Shown: positions 20,901-31,455, counted from the first letter of the stretch. The stretch is DNA of 31,455 nucleotides from Beroe ovata (GCA_946803715.1 CAMPET010000063.1:236468-267922); one strand, 5' to 3'. Numbers and translations: made by a program. Notes: generated by a model from the sequence alone, not told the origin.

Positions 20901-21211
20901 ACATAATCCTCTTCCTCCACTAGGTCAGAATCCTCAGTACTGTCGCTGTAAGAGTCTGGTGCCCGGGTGTGGGCCTCGTTATCCTTGTGCCCTCGTCGTG
21001 TTGCAGGTTGCCGCTGAGTGTGTACGACAAAGTCGCTGTCGTCGTCATCGTCGTTGTAATACATTCTACAGTTATTTATGGTTATTGACAGTGAATTATC
21101 ATTCCAATGTTGCGTTGCCGCGAGCTTTTGGTGAACGTGATCCATATCATTGAGATGCGACAGTGCAACGATGTCGATGGATAAAGCATTTTGAGTATGG
21201 GATGATTTCAT
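14907..21211 (-). CDS. Gene B: divergent alpha-actinin-like protein with acidic N-terminal extension
   Basis: Sixteen minus-strand exons: 21211(or 21064)-20222, 20133-19938, 19705-19526, 19400-19161, 18913-18555, 18382-18147, 17982-17814, 17660-17445, 17352-17188, 17015-16881, 16633-16507, 16307-16129, 16047-15882, 15821-15585, 15536-15320, 15164-14907. Exon 1 encodes 281 (start 21064) or 330 residues, strongly acidic, with repeated motifs (DFVVHTQRQP and DYVVHYQPQK; EFEVFTGSKTR and ELDFTGSRRP). Exons 2-4 give a CH-like segment with KTDFCDGIRMHALL. Exon 5 adds an acidic insert and a second CH-like segment (FGVPALLHPDFSVL). Exons 6-14 are a helical spectrin-like rod. The last exon has VDPYGRLG and ILADDKPFITEDCLK, matching alpha-actinin's final EF-hands (VDPNRLG, ILAGDKNYIT). 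The EF loops lack the usual acidic ligands, so Ca2+ binding is unlikely. The protein probably cross-links or tethers actin. The exon 12 donor and exon 14/15 join are uncertain. Confidence 0.75.
18945..19140. repeat. Minisatellite in intron 4 of gene B
   Basis: Units of 11-24 bp built on gagcaatgagcagcgagcaa and gagcaatcagcagctgtaat repeat across almost the whole intron between exons 4 and 5. The Leu/Ser-rich minus-strand frame here is a repeat artefact. Confidence 0.8.
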
Positions 21212-21692
21212 TTCATAACCATTGGTTATTAACCAATGGGTGAAAGTAACAAGACAGTATGGTCATTAATGCACGATAATATGGCAAGTGGAAAAGATAA
21301 CACGATATACAGATAAGTTTCAGATAACTATGAAATACGAAATATTCGGTACATATCTACATTAGTCGGCATACTAAAACATCATGTCAATAGTTACGTC
21401 ACGTTATTCAGCTGTTATATTTATGAACGAGTGGGGTCAGGATCCACCAGGAGTTTGTGATGTTTTCCCACTAGGTTGGTTATCAGTCTCTGATAATCAT
21501 ATGCCTTCTCGTCACCTTCATAATCATCACCTGTGACAGGGTGATGGACATTGTCAATAGACTTCATTGAGTGCAAGGGCCAGTGATGAAATTGACTTAC
21601 TGATCAATCAGTCCAAATTAATCTATGTCTATGTCCATTGTCCATTGTTCAAAAGTTTTGTATAGTAGAAATGCAATAGGTACTAGCCTACT
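21212..21692. other. Short intergenic region between genes A and B
   Basis: About 480 bp separate the stop codon of gene A from the start of gene B, which is transcribed in the same direction. The region must hold gene A's 3' UTR and gene B's promoter. It contains two imperfect tagttacgtcacgttattc-like segments and an inverted repeat at about 21217-21240 (aaccattggttattaaccaatgg) with a CCAAT motif that could serve gene B. Confidence 0.45.
21217..21240. promoter_or_regulatory. Palindromic CCAAT-containing element upstream of gene B
   Basis: The near-perfect palindrome aaccattggttattaaccaatgg contains ATTGG and CCAAT in opposite orientation. It lies only a few bases upstream of the outer possible start codon (21211) and about 150 bp upstream of the inner one (21064). 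Such paired CCAAT boxes are typical of NF-Y-bound promoters, and this favours the inner start. Inference only. Confidence 0.4.
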
Positions 21693-24600
21693 CTAGATCA
21701 GCATTTTCTTACCAAAGTACTCCGTTGCCCGTTTCTTGAAGAACTTGACCAGGGAAGGCTCCAGGTGTTCTCTCAAGTCACGATCAGTAACAAATTTCCG
21801 GTTGCCTGACAGGACATGGAAACAGCTCGACATATCCTCGGCAATGTTGTCCAGCTCGGTGTAGACATCGAGACGCCGGAAACACAACCACGCAGACAGT
21901 GTAACCCGGTGGTAGAGAGTGTCCACCTGATTAACAGAGGGTGAAATAGGTATGATTGAGAAATAGAGTTGACTATGGAACTAGTTATAGGACTGTTCTG
22001 AAGAGGTATGCATCACAGAGATATAAAATTATCCGGCTTGTCTCACGATGTAGTGCCAGAGTATTTCACACTTCTATTACCTGCTGGACATATTTCTTGA
22101 GTTCTTCAGACAGTCTCTCAGCCCTTTCTTTACCATGCTTCCTGTAGAAGACAGCCGTCACATCTTCTAGTTTGGGAAGCAGTTGTGCAGCTTTCTTGCA
22201 TAAGTCCAGCTCCTGCTGGTAAAGAACCAGGTCTGATCGGGAGAGCTCTTTGTCGAATATGTAGTTATCACAAATTTCGGAGTCAGTGAGTACTATTTCT
22301 ATAGTTGCGAAGCATTGGGTTGCACATTCACGTAGAGACAAGATCTTTTCGAACGCCTCTTCACAGAATTTCCTTAGAGAATATGTTGGAAACTTATTTT
22401 CAAAGCATTTCGATGAAGGAAAACTGCTAAAAGCTAATTAGATCACTGGTTCATCATTTTCGGTATTCAAAATTTCCACAAACTCATTAGGTAGATTCTT
22501 TGCAGACTCCTCAATGTCTTCTATTATCTTTTCGAAAGCGGCATAGAAATCTCTTTTCAGTACTTTGGTCTTATGGTACTTCACTGTTTCTATATCGACT
22601 TTCCGCTTCACAAGATTCGACTTTGCAGCTCTGATGAAGATGGAGACGTTGCCATTATACAGGCTAGTAATAAGTTGCATACCTACGGTACATACCTTAA
22701 TCTTAGCATAGGAGAAAGCCGAAAGGATGGAAAAAGTTGACATTCAAGAAAAATACTCAGTGTGAAGGCGAAGTCACTTACACTTCGTCCGATTCCTTGC
22801 GGAGTAGCTCAGCATGAGCAACACCTTCCTCTGCAATAGACCTGGTTATTTGCAGCATCTCAGTGGAGAGAAAAACTGCTGCCTTATAAATCTCATACTC
22901 AAATGAGTGCATTGTCTGGTCATTGGCAGTGGCTACAACCCGCTCTTTGGCTATGTAATCCTCAAGCGACTTGAGTTCGAGAAGAAGAGTATCCCATCTC
23001 TGGGACATGTGCTTTGCAGTCAGATCTGTTAGAAAAAAGATTGTCGCGAGGTTTGCCAGCATTCTCTATTTTGAATAAAAATTAGACAGGTTACCTCCAG
23101 ACTGACGTCTGACGCATGACACATGGACTTATTCTGTATTCAAGACACCAACTTACTTGTCAAATGGTTCCTTGGTGGATTGTCCAGCCCTTCTTTCAGT
23201 TCTTCAATGTCCTTCTCCAAAGACAGAACCGCATCCAATTCATGCGAGATTTCGAACAGGATGCTCCAAGTATCGTTAACAAAACTTGTCAACTGAAAAT
23301 CATAATGGAGTCACGGAACTGGAAAATATAAAGAAGGTACCTGGCAGTTTCATGGAACAGAACTTGTCATGCCATATCCTTTAAGGAACCAGAATCACCT
23401 TATCACAGGAATTGAGGGAAGTTAGGACCGGGCGGAGAGAGTAGTATTCATAAAGCTCATGAATCTGGATATCCAGCTTTTCTAGCAGATCAGCTTGTTC
23501 GTGAAACAAAACATCCAGCGAAGTCGACTCTTCCTAGGACAAAATGAAATGGGCATGATTGGATTTATGACTAGCTTCTCATGGCAAAGGGAAGATTCAA
23601 GATTTGCTCGAAATTATAATTGTGCATACCTGCTGATCTCCAATGTCTCTAGCCACACCTTTAACTTCATTTACAAAGGTTTCGAATTCCGTGGCGATGA
23701 AGTTTGTTTCCTTTAGAATTCTAGCTTTCTCGTCTTCGCTTTCCATAAACTGATCAAGAAGTGCACAGAGCAGTCTACATTGTTCCAGGTGGTTCTAAGG
23801 AGAGGATAAGTGAAGATACAAGGGCATCAATAGTAAGATAGTACTACCTACTTAAACTATGAAGCAACATTTGATTCTGTTATTGGTCTATTCACTTGTT
23901 CTTGCACATCAGCTAAAAAACGGTTCTTGAACGTCTTCATGCACTTGCGTAGATCAGCACTCTTCACAGAAGATATAGAATCCTGTATCGAGACGAAGTA
24001 GTCTTGCCATCTCTTCATCCATTGTCTGATGCTCAACACCTGAATTGAAGGGGTTTGGAAATACCTATCCATACACGAAAAGACTATTTTAACAGCGGGA
24101 GCATTCACAATTCTAACCTCTCTGTTCCACTGTTGAAGAAGATCATTCCTGTTCTCTGCATAAGACAAATGCTCCTGTATCTTGTGCTCAAGCTTCCTCT
24201 GCAGGGCTATCAGTCGGTTCCAATGCTCTTCTACCTTGTAGATGTTGTATGAGGGATGGTACGCAATATGCTGTTTGCTCTCCCCTTGGAGATGGCGCTG
24301 GATTTCACAATGCAATTGGTAGCAAGAGAGCTTAGTCTTATTGTATTCCGTCTGTTCTTCCTCCCTAAGGAAGAGACTGGTTTATGAAAGATTTTCAATA
24401 TGGACCTACTTGTATTGTTGTATCTATCTTTCTTAATTTTAGGCATTAAATAAGGGGCCGAATGGCGAATAATTGTCACTCACAGTATTTTGTAAAATTG
24501 AGACAGAAGAGTTATGTTCCGTGTGCTAATACAGGAATGATTGTCTAATGCAGCTGTTTCCGACTTGAAGCAATCTATCTTTTCTTGAATCCAATCAAAA

Positions 24601-26649
24601 AGAAGGTGACATTTCTGTTCGAGATTTTCTATGTTCTGGTCAAGTTCATAAGAGCTTTTGACAGTTTGCAGAATTAGTTCCTTTGGTCGCAATCCAGGAT
24701 ATGTAGTTCCCTATCGTAGATTGTGCCTTGTTATCATTATACAGGGTGTGTCAAAAATAAGTGGACTAAGTAAACATCCACAATCCACAACAATGTGCTC
24801 TACAAAATACTTGCATATCTCAGACGCTTTTTGAGATAAAACTCTCAGTATTTGTTCTCAAATAGTGGAAGATTGCTATGTTAGGATGTTGAAGTTCACA
24901 TTCATTTAAGAAGTTCAGATCGTGCGTTGTCAATGAGTGAAGTTGACAAAAACAGTTCTGTTGTTTTATGCCAAATCTCCGTCACTCTTTGAGGTAGATA
25001 CTTGAAATTTTTAAGCAAGTAGGTGTTAGTCTAGCTACGCTGTGAATTTCATCGTGAAAATCTAAACGCGACATGAGTTAGGTGTAGACCGCATAAGAAA
25101 TGTACAAAAACTGAAAAGTCAGTTTTTTGCTGATAACTCAGACATCTTTCATGCTAGGATCGTGAAATTTTTGTGGGAAAAGCTTATGGCCAATATCTAC
25201 CACACCTCTCAATTGTCCAGAAACTCTGAACTGAACATGAGATATGGACGTTTTCTTTTGTCCACTTTTTATGACACACCCTGTATTATGTCATTGTAGA
25301 AATAGGATATTGAGCGATCACTGTCTATAAGGGGGTATGGTAAATTCATAGAAAACGAATGGAGATTTCAATACCTTCACATTACTTGCATTCTTGGCGA
25401 TATGAGAGTTGTACAGTTCTGCAACCCAAAGATACCTCAAGAAATAATACCACAAGAAGTCTTGTCCTTCAAGTTCTCTCAAGTTGATATCACTTTGTAT
25501 CATTGCAGGAATGCCTGTTTCCTTCTTTATTGCATTCAAAATGTATTCTACCTTCTCATCAGAATTCCACTCTGAAAAGAAATTAGTTTGGATTTAAGTA
25601 GCAAATAGTAAGTAATTTGAAAGCAGTTTATGACAACATCCCATTACCTTTTTTAATAGAAATATCGATATTCAGATATTTGGCCAGTTTAAAGAGGTTC
25701 TCATATTGCTCCAAATCAGTGCTTACAATATCCTCATGATCAATTACTCCAGACATTCCAACATCATTTCGGAGCCAAAACTCCAGTTGATCAATCCCGA
25801 TTCGACCATAGATTGGGTCGGATATTCTCTGAATCACAATGTTTACAGCCATCAAAATGACAGCATTTATTATAGCTGCAGTATTCCCATCATCTGAAAT
25901 AAGATATTGCAAGAACTTATTTTGAAACATTATTCAGCTTGTCATCAAGATTTTTTCGACTTCTTCGACTGTAACAGAGTCATGCTACATACATATTTGT
26001 TGTGACCATTTATCAACTTTATCGCAGTCAAATCTCTCCTTGTTATCCAGTTGCAAGGTGAATGACAAAATTGAGTATATATTTTGTTTCTTCTCATCCA
26101 AATTAGGTGCCACATATGGAAGAGTGAGACTCAGGTTCAATGATGATAACACACTGTGGAAAAGAGAGCCATCTCGAAGATCCCCTTCAATATTATCAGC
26201 TTTCTTAACTGAAGTCGATGCATAATGTTTACAAAAGGAATGATAGATCATGCCCATTTTCACATTCAAGTCTTGAACTATTACAGTATTTGAACTGGTA
26301 TGTTGTTTGAGCTATCAAGCATGAGAGGTCACTAACTCACCAAATGATGTATGATAGTTTATCCAAGCAACTATGCTATCTTCGAATATTTTTCTCTCAT
26401 TGTCTGTCATGACATTTTCCAAATAGGATTCATTCAGGAAAGTCAATAGTTTCTCACATACAGGAGGCTGAAAAAGTCATAAGAGAAACATTTATAGCAA
26501 AATTAGGGTTAAACTTTGGATATTGGAGCATGCTATATTCATATATAGCCACAGACCTCACTATCAGAAAAGGCTTTGCCAACCAGAATACCATCATTTT
26601 GAGGATCAATAACAGAAAAATTCATTTCTTCCTCAACAGTTTTCGCCAT
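21693..26649 (-). CDS. Gene A: divergent alpha-actinin-like protein
   Basis: About fifteen minus-strand exons: 26649-26557, 26467-26341, 26277-25993, 25893-25648, 25571-25375, 24710-24484, 24364-24118, 24039-23896, 23794-23630, 23533-23399, 23292-23157, 23025-about 22782, about 22709-22441, about 22390-22081, 21926-21693. The predicted length is about 1,000 residues, slightly above alpha-actinin (about 890). The start is the only ATG opening exon 1 (MAKTVEEEMNF). Exons 2-3 form a CH-like segment (SIVAWINYH then EGDLRDGSLFHSVL). Exons 4-5 form a second one (TGIPAMIQSDINLRELEGQD). Exons 6-14 are spectrin-like helices, e.g. EEHWNRLIALQRKLEHKI. The last exon holds a degenerate EF-hand pair (VDTLYHRVTLSAWL, LSGNRKFVTDRDLREHL). 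It is a paralogue of gene B just downstream: shared RPKE motif after CH2, exons 9 and 10 of 165 and 135 bp in both, and the same phases. Exons 12-14 joins are approximate. Confidence 0.78.
24740..25285. mobile_element. 546-bp MITE in intron 5 of gene A
   Basis: The ends are imperfect terminal inverted repeats of about 26 bp: tacagggtgtgtcaaaaata on the left, and the complement of a right end reading ttttatgacacaccctgta. The element is flanked by TTA on both sides (24737-24739 and 25286-25288), or by TA if the terminal TA is counted as target duplication. Ends of type CAGGGTG with a TA target fit Tc1/mariner; a TTA target would fit PIF/Harbinger. There is no transposase frame inside, so it is a non-autonomous element. 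It explains why this intron is longer than the others. Confidence 0.85.
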
Positions 26650-27257
26650 TGCAATATTTCTATGAGAGGCTGATCAAATATAATTTCAGCACAAGCTCAA
26701 TATAGACATGAGGTGCATTTGCTAGATTTGTTGTTTGATGTGTGAGACAAAGAGATGCCTATTTAGTATTAAAGCAAATCAGCTGATGTAAAAGTTTAGA
26801 AGCATTATTAAAATTAACTGAGGAGTTATCAAGGAGTTCATTATTACAATGGTGAGATAATTTCACTGGAAATGCAGATGAAGATGATGACAATGAAGAA
26901 AATGATTTTTGAAGAATTTTTGACTGGATTTGATTTCGAATTGATTTTGACTTCTCTAAACTTTTGAGTTAAAAAACATCAATTCAATTTGAGTACAAAA
27001 TTTGGGGATCTCTCGAAAAAATACCAATATTTTGGCACCATCTTGAATTTCCGAATTTTGATTCACATAAATATGTTTCTTAAGTATTTTAGAGTTCAAA
27101 ATTAAAGAAAGAAGCTATCATCTTGAACCATCACAAGTCACAAAATGTTATCTGTTATCATGACTACCGATTCAATGCTGAAAACACTTGCACCACAAAG
27201 TACAATGCAGATGACAAATTTTGTGCCCATTCGAACAAAAGGGGATTCCGTGATCAT

Positions 27258-27331
27258 GATCTGACCTCTGTTTGATGTTTTTCGCATGGTTAGGCCGCGC
27301 GCAAAAAAACTGCGAGGCCAGATAAAAATTT
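27258..27331. mobile_element. Degenerate palindromic element (atctgacctc ... ggccagat)
   Basis: The arms atctgacctc and gaggccagat are inverse complements with one mismatch. Inside them tttcgca and tgcg-containing segments surround a CG-rich centre. It looks like a decayed member of the element family at 27458-27565. Confidence 0.4.
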
Positions 27332-27457
27332 CATTTTACAAAGCGATGGCAATTGACAAAGCAAAGCCAGAGCCCTCTGACGCCCGCGCCGCGCACGAGA
27401 TCAAACTGACAATTATAATTACTTGTGCACGTACGCGTATGGCGTAATGTCCAGCCC

Positions 27458-27565
27458 TTGTCAGATGTTACCTGACCTGTTTCTCGCGCGAGCGCGCCTC
27501 CATCGAAGGTCGATGAAGGCGCGCGCGCCGCGCGCGAGAAACTGAGGTCAGATAAAATCTGACAA
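27458..27565. mobile_element. 108-bp near-perfect GC-rich palindrome (foldback/MITE)
   Basis: Moving inward from both ends, these segments pair: ttgtcagat/atctgacaa, ctgacct/aggtcag, tttctcgcgcg/cgcgcgagaaa, gcgcgcc/ggcgcgc, and catcg/cgatg around a five-base loop aaggt. Nearly the whole element can form one hairpin. There is no coding capacity and no clear target duplication. Confidence 0.75.
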
Positions 27566-27718
27566 TCCAGCCCCGTGTAATTAGTGGCGCGCACAGGTAT
27601 AAACAGATGAATACATAGGTTTCATAAAGTGGGCCTATTGCAACTTTTTTGTCCTTTGTGAGGTTTTCCGACGCGTCGGCGCCGCGCATTCACCTTGCAA
27701 GAGTATGATATATTATGC

Positions 27719-27797
27719 TTGTCAGATTTTATATCTGAACTCTGCTGCTGCTTGTGCGTGCGAGAAACAAGAGCCGCCGTCAGATAAAATCTGACAA
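27719..27797. mobile_element. Related shorter palindromic element
   Basis: Its ends match those of 27458-27565: ttgtcagattttatatctga on the left and tcagataaaatctgacaa on the right. Each end is itself a palindrome (cagattttatctg-like). The centre retains cgagaaac but has lost most pairing. It is a second member of the same family within 200 bp. Confidence 0.65.
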
Positions 27798-28942
27798 CTA
27801 TTTTGCCTCATAAAATCCGGCCAGCGAGTTATCTTACATGCAACAGTACAACACGGTAAACCGTTGGGCAACATAGGCTTGAGTTGAATCTCTTACCACT
27901 GAGTAGATTGGTCGCCAGTAATTCGAATTTATGACCTCTCCACCAAAAGTCCTATGCCCACACCACATCATTGTCTGGCGATGCTAGACCGCTGATGCAA
28001 GCCGCTTGCGTCTGAGAATAAGTTTGCGCGCGCGCGCAACGAAATTCTCGACAGGGTCTATCATCGATCGACAACCACATCAGTGCATCACCACTACACC
28101 CACTTAGATATCATTTGCTCACCAGATATATGCTTTAAAAAAACTGTGCCTTACCTAATACCTATTAACTTTCTCTTAGCAATTTTTATAGTGTGTAGTA
28201 GTTACAGTGACTGGACACCTTAACACTTAACTGATTAAGGTGGCGTTTTTTACTGGATTTAGTGATTTTAAAAAGCCTCTATAATAGTGATGGTTGAATA
28301 CCACAATTTATTCTATTCTATTTTATACCTGTATCCAAGTCTTGTAGGCTTGATGACTTTTTTATCAAGTGATTTCAAATGACTTGAAAAACTTGATTTT
28401 TTCTTGTCACCTCAAGCTTCCTGTCTTCTTTGTTGCAAATCATTTCTTGACTGTATTCAGGTGATTTTTTAATCCAATTCAATTGATTCATATATATTGA
28501 TTGTGATTAGGACAGTCAAGATACTATTGATTAATTCCTGCTTTCCTTCACTGGGGGAACAGCTTAGGGTTTGTGCACTGAATACCAAAAAGCTTGTTTC
28601 GAGTGCTCAGTGCTTGATATGAGAAAAAAGACCAGAATTCGTCACTCACCCACCTCAAAATAGTCTGCAAAACAAACACACTGACCCAAAAATTACTTTT
28701 GTCCCCTGCACTCAACTGTAATCACAACAACACACTTTTGTTCAAAGTCTGTATATGCAGTGTGTATTCCGTGACACTGATACAGGATACAAACAGAATT
28801 TGTGAGTTTATAAAATAGATTCGTCTTAACTCTTTATGGCTGTATACAATCTTATGATATCTTGTCCATTGAAACAGTAAGAGTCGTCTAATTGTGAAAC
28901 TTTCATAATTCCGTTATCAATACTCAGGTTCTTAGGAAGGCT

Positions 28943-30329
28943 ATGCATTTTTATCTTTGGGCATCTTTCATCATTTTCTTGAACTGCTTACAAGAGTCTC
29001 AACTGCAAAATGCACAATGTGATCTTGAAAATTCATGTAAGTAAGCCTAATCTATGTGTTTTGATTCCTTCATGCTTTGTTACCTAGAGTTTGCTCATGA
29101 ATGGTTCAGCAGAATATAAATCCTTTCTTATTATTTACTTTGACTGAAAATTTTTATAGCCATCTTGTAATTTGTTTGATGTCAATTTCAGATATGGTTG
29201 ATGACATAGCAATACCTGTCGTGATAGACAGTGACCCATTGTTCCAGGATGACTATAGTAAGGTACACAACTTGCTAGTTCAACTTGAACTCGAATCATG
29301 ATTTTGATAGACAGATATATTTTTATACAAATATTATTATTACTTCTCTCTGACAATATTACTTCTCTCTGATATAGGTATTAACTGCTGAGGAGTTGGC
29401 TATTGAGGAACATTCTAGACATAAGAGAGCAGCAGTGAGAGACAGAAGTCGTATATGGCCTGATAACACTATACCCTATGTTATAGATGGTGGTTTTAAT
29501 GGTTTGTTCAGAATTTCTTCCCTCTTACCTAATGGAAATACAAGCACAATTTTCATTAACTTTCATAAAACATTAGTATTCTCATTTCTCTTCAAATTAC
29601 AGATTATTATGTTTCCTTGTTGGAAAGAGCCATGAGCACTTGGGAGGATGAAACTTGTATAAGATTTGTCCCAAGGACAGTACAGCAAGACTACATTCAC
29701 ATCAAATCTGGTCGCAGGTATTAACTCATGAATATTGAATGACTCAACACATATTCAATGAACCATGATAATTGGTGTTCAGATTCATCCTAGGATTATG
29801 TTTACCAACGTGTGTTTTTGTTATCTCGTCCGATGAAAATGTTGAGGAATATTTCATGATATTTTCAACCTATATGCTAGCTAAAGGCTACAGATAGCTA
29901 TTTTGCACAATGATGTAACAATTGTCCCATCAAGCGTAGAATACAGCGCAATGTTAAGTTTTGATAGGTTTGACAGGAAGCATAGAATGGCATGTTTCAC
30001 ACATTTCAATTATTATAACACCAATGCAGCGACATGAGGATTAGGCTATCAACAGGAATTTGTCGGATGCCTTGCAAGGACACAATGACAACCGAGTATA
30101 AACAGCATATTGTTTAAAAGTCCCCTTTGCAGCTCCTACTAAATTTCACTAACACAGGTGCTGCTCATTTGTTGGTAGACTAAAGCGAGGCGGGCAGAAA
30201 TTGTCTCTAGAGCGAGGTTGTATGAAGCATGGCATTCTGCTTCATGAGTTTGGACATGTTATTGGATTCTGGCACGAGCAGAACAGGCCTGACAGAGACG
30301 AGTACATCAAGGTGCTTCCCAACTTCCAG
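28943..30329 (+). CDS. Tolloid/BMP-1-like astacin metalloprotease, 5' part
   Basis: Exons are 28943-29036, 29192-29262, 29378-29501, 29603-29717 and 30158-30329, with consistent phases (1, 0, 1, 2). Exon 1 encodes a signal peptide ([17 protein letters not shown]). A short acidic propeptide follows. Exon 3 has a furin-type site RHKR directly before [19 protein letters not shown], the usual start of the mature astacin domain. Exon 5 carries CCSFVG and the zinc and active-site signature [19 protein letters not shown] (three His ligands, catalytic Glu, RPDRD typical of BMP-1/tolloid). It is therefore a secreted zinc endopeptidase; relatives cleave procollagen or chordin-type targets. The donor after exon 2 (GTACAC) is weak. 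The Met-turn exon and any CUB/EGF domains were not found in the last 1.1 kb, so the 3' part is outside the window or past a long intron. A plain astacin cannot be excluded. Confidence 0.85.
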
Positions 30330-31320
30330 GTAATTTCCACACGCGACGACCTTGCGCTCAATATCATGCCTCGTGATATAAAGTTGTAAAGCTTGTTTTC
30401 GCTCATGTAGTTCCATAGATGAAAGAACTCTGGCAAAAACTCTAATGCTGAATTTTTATATTCCTAACACTCCACATGATATGCTAGAACTCACGTCACA
30501 TTTCCATAGTGACGTCATAACTTATTTACTGAACAGACTCCCGTGTCTACACCAGTTGTTTGTAAACAGCTGCCAAACCATAATTCAATATATTGTCCAC
30601 GTGTACTTGTGACGCAATCTTTTCCCACTACTCATATTACTGGGAGAATTAATCCATATATTATTATGTCGCACATGTGTATAATATGTGACATGTTATA
30701 TCTCCCATAATTATCATTTACACTAATTCTTGAGTCGGAGCATGCGCTCTGCAAGATAAGCCTCGGTACCTGCGGTTCTGTGAGGTTTCTGCAGGGCATA
30801 TTCGAGAAAATGTCGAACATTCATCACCATAATCTTTTACCACCCAAAGTCAAATCGCCCTTACCAAAGAATTCAAATTACCGTATGGCAGTTATTAACA
30901 ATATATAAACTTACATTTTTCAATTTCTAGAAATTATCTTCGAAGTTATAACGACTCTTTTTTTCGAAGCCCACAAAATCCATCGAAATATCAATCTGAT
31001 GCCAAGAGTGCTATGATGATTTGTTCTTGGAAAAGAGAGGAGTTTTAGAATATCCCTTCATGTCCCTCTGACACTAATATGCTATAAAAAGTTCTTGATC
31101 ACTGGAAAGCTAAAAAATTACAGAGAAACGCACAATCAGTCAATCACATTATCTTATTAGAGTCTACCTATAATGTGTCTTTTCTATAAAAGCTCTTGCT
31201 TTGGAAATACTCTGAATGTGATTATTCAAAAACTACTGTATAGTTATATTAGATGAGTTAAATGTTGATCAAAAACGGTCATATGACACAGAATAACTGA
31301 TTACAGTAGGTATAACCTCA
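30330..31320. other. Probable intron of the astacin gene, nothing recognised
   Basis: The donor GTAATT follows exon 5. I looked for the Met-turn exon (an S-I-M-H-Y-type motif) in all plus frames and saw none. The sequence is AT-rich, with no repeat structure apart from short palindromes around 30665-30700 (acatgtgtataatatgtgacatgt). Confidence 0.45.
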
Positions 31321-31329
31321 TCAGTCATC

Positions 31330-31455
31330 ACGCCTAACCCGTTGCTAAGGAGTAGTGTGAACCCTTGCTAGTTGCTAAGGAGTAGCTTGACCCGTTGCTA
31401 AGGAGTAGCGTGACCCGTTGCTAAGGACTAGTGTAACCCGTTGCTAAGGAGTAGC
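31330..31455. repeat. 22-23-bp tandem repeat running off the window end
   Basis: At least five units of about gtgacccgttgctaaggagtag occur with a few substitutions, up to the last base of the window. The array continues beyond it. Confidence 0.9.

Larger units (their letters stand above)
26650..28942. other. Divergent intergenic region between gene A and the astacin gene
   Basis: Gene A reads leftward from 26649 and the astacin gene rightward from 28943, so both promoters must lie here. 26650-27240 is AT-rich, with no exon seen. 27258-28045 is unusual, CpG-rich and full of palindromes (see separate entries). 28050-28942 is AT-rich without a recognised feature. Confidence 0.5.

Overview
This is animal (metazoan) nuclear DNA. 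The genes have many short exons, clear GT-AG introns (mostly about 50-150 bp) and animal domain architectures: a tolloid/BMP-1-type astacin protease, divergent alpha-actinin-like proteins and an SH3 protein. Compact introns, many TG, GAGT and minisatellite tracts, and two apparent allelic duplications suggest a highly heterozygous marine invertebrate. A sponge or another non-bilaterian is plausible, but I cannot name the species. No bacterial operon, CRISPR array, tRNA or rRNA was seen.

Layout. 1-451 is a perfect copy of 1176-1626 and ends at a single N (452). A minisatellite of GTTACCATGTCAAC-like units fills about 960-1340. Between about 1805 and 3643 a chain of phase-compatible minus-strand exons (gene D) is likely but unidentified. 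Gene C (minus, 4177-5260) encodes a protein with a complete SH3 domain split over two exons. From about 5274 to 11689 lies a unit of about 6.4 kb that recurs at 11691-18145, with a single N at the junction (11690). Each copy holds intergenic DNA and the 3' half of gene B. Only the second copy is joined to the 5' half.

Genes B (minus, 21211 to 14907) and A (minus, 26649 to 21693) are head-to-tail paralogues. Both have N-terminal calponin-homology (CH)-like segments, a helical spectrin-like rod, and a C-terminal pair of degenerate EF-hands resembling the last EF-hands of alpha-actinin. Exon lengths (165 and 135 bp) and intron phases match between them. Gene B also has a long acidic N-terminal extension and an acidic insert between its CH segments. 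Both read as cytoskeletal cross-linkers or linkers; actin binding is inferred, not shown.

26650-28942 is a divergent intergenic region with a cluster of GC-rich palindromic elements. From 28943 the plus strand carries the signal peptide, propeptide, furin-type site and zinc-site exons of a tolloid-like astacin. The rest of that gene lies beyond the window or beyond a long intron. The window ends in a 22-23 bp tandem repeat.

The three single Ns (452, 4951, 11690) look like contig joins. At 452 and 11690 the abutting ends carry the same sequence, so both duplications are best treated first as unmerged haplotypes. The most interesting biology is the pair of divergent, rapidly evolving alpha-actinin-like genes.
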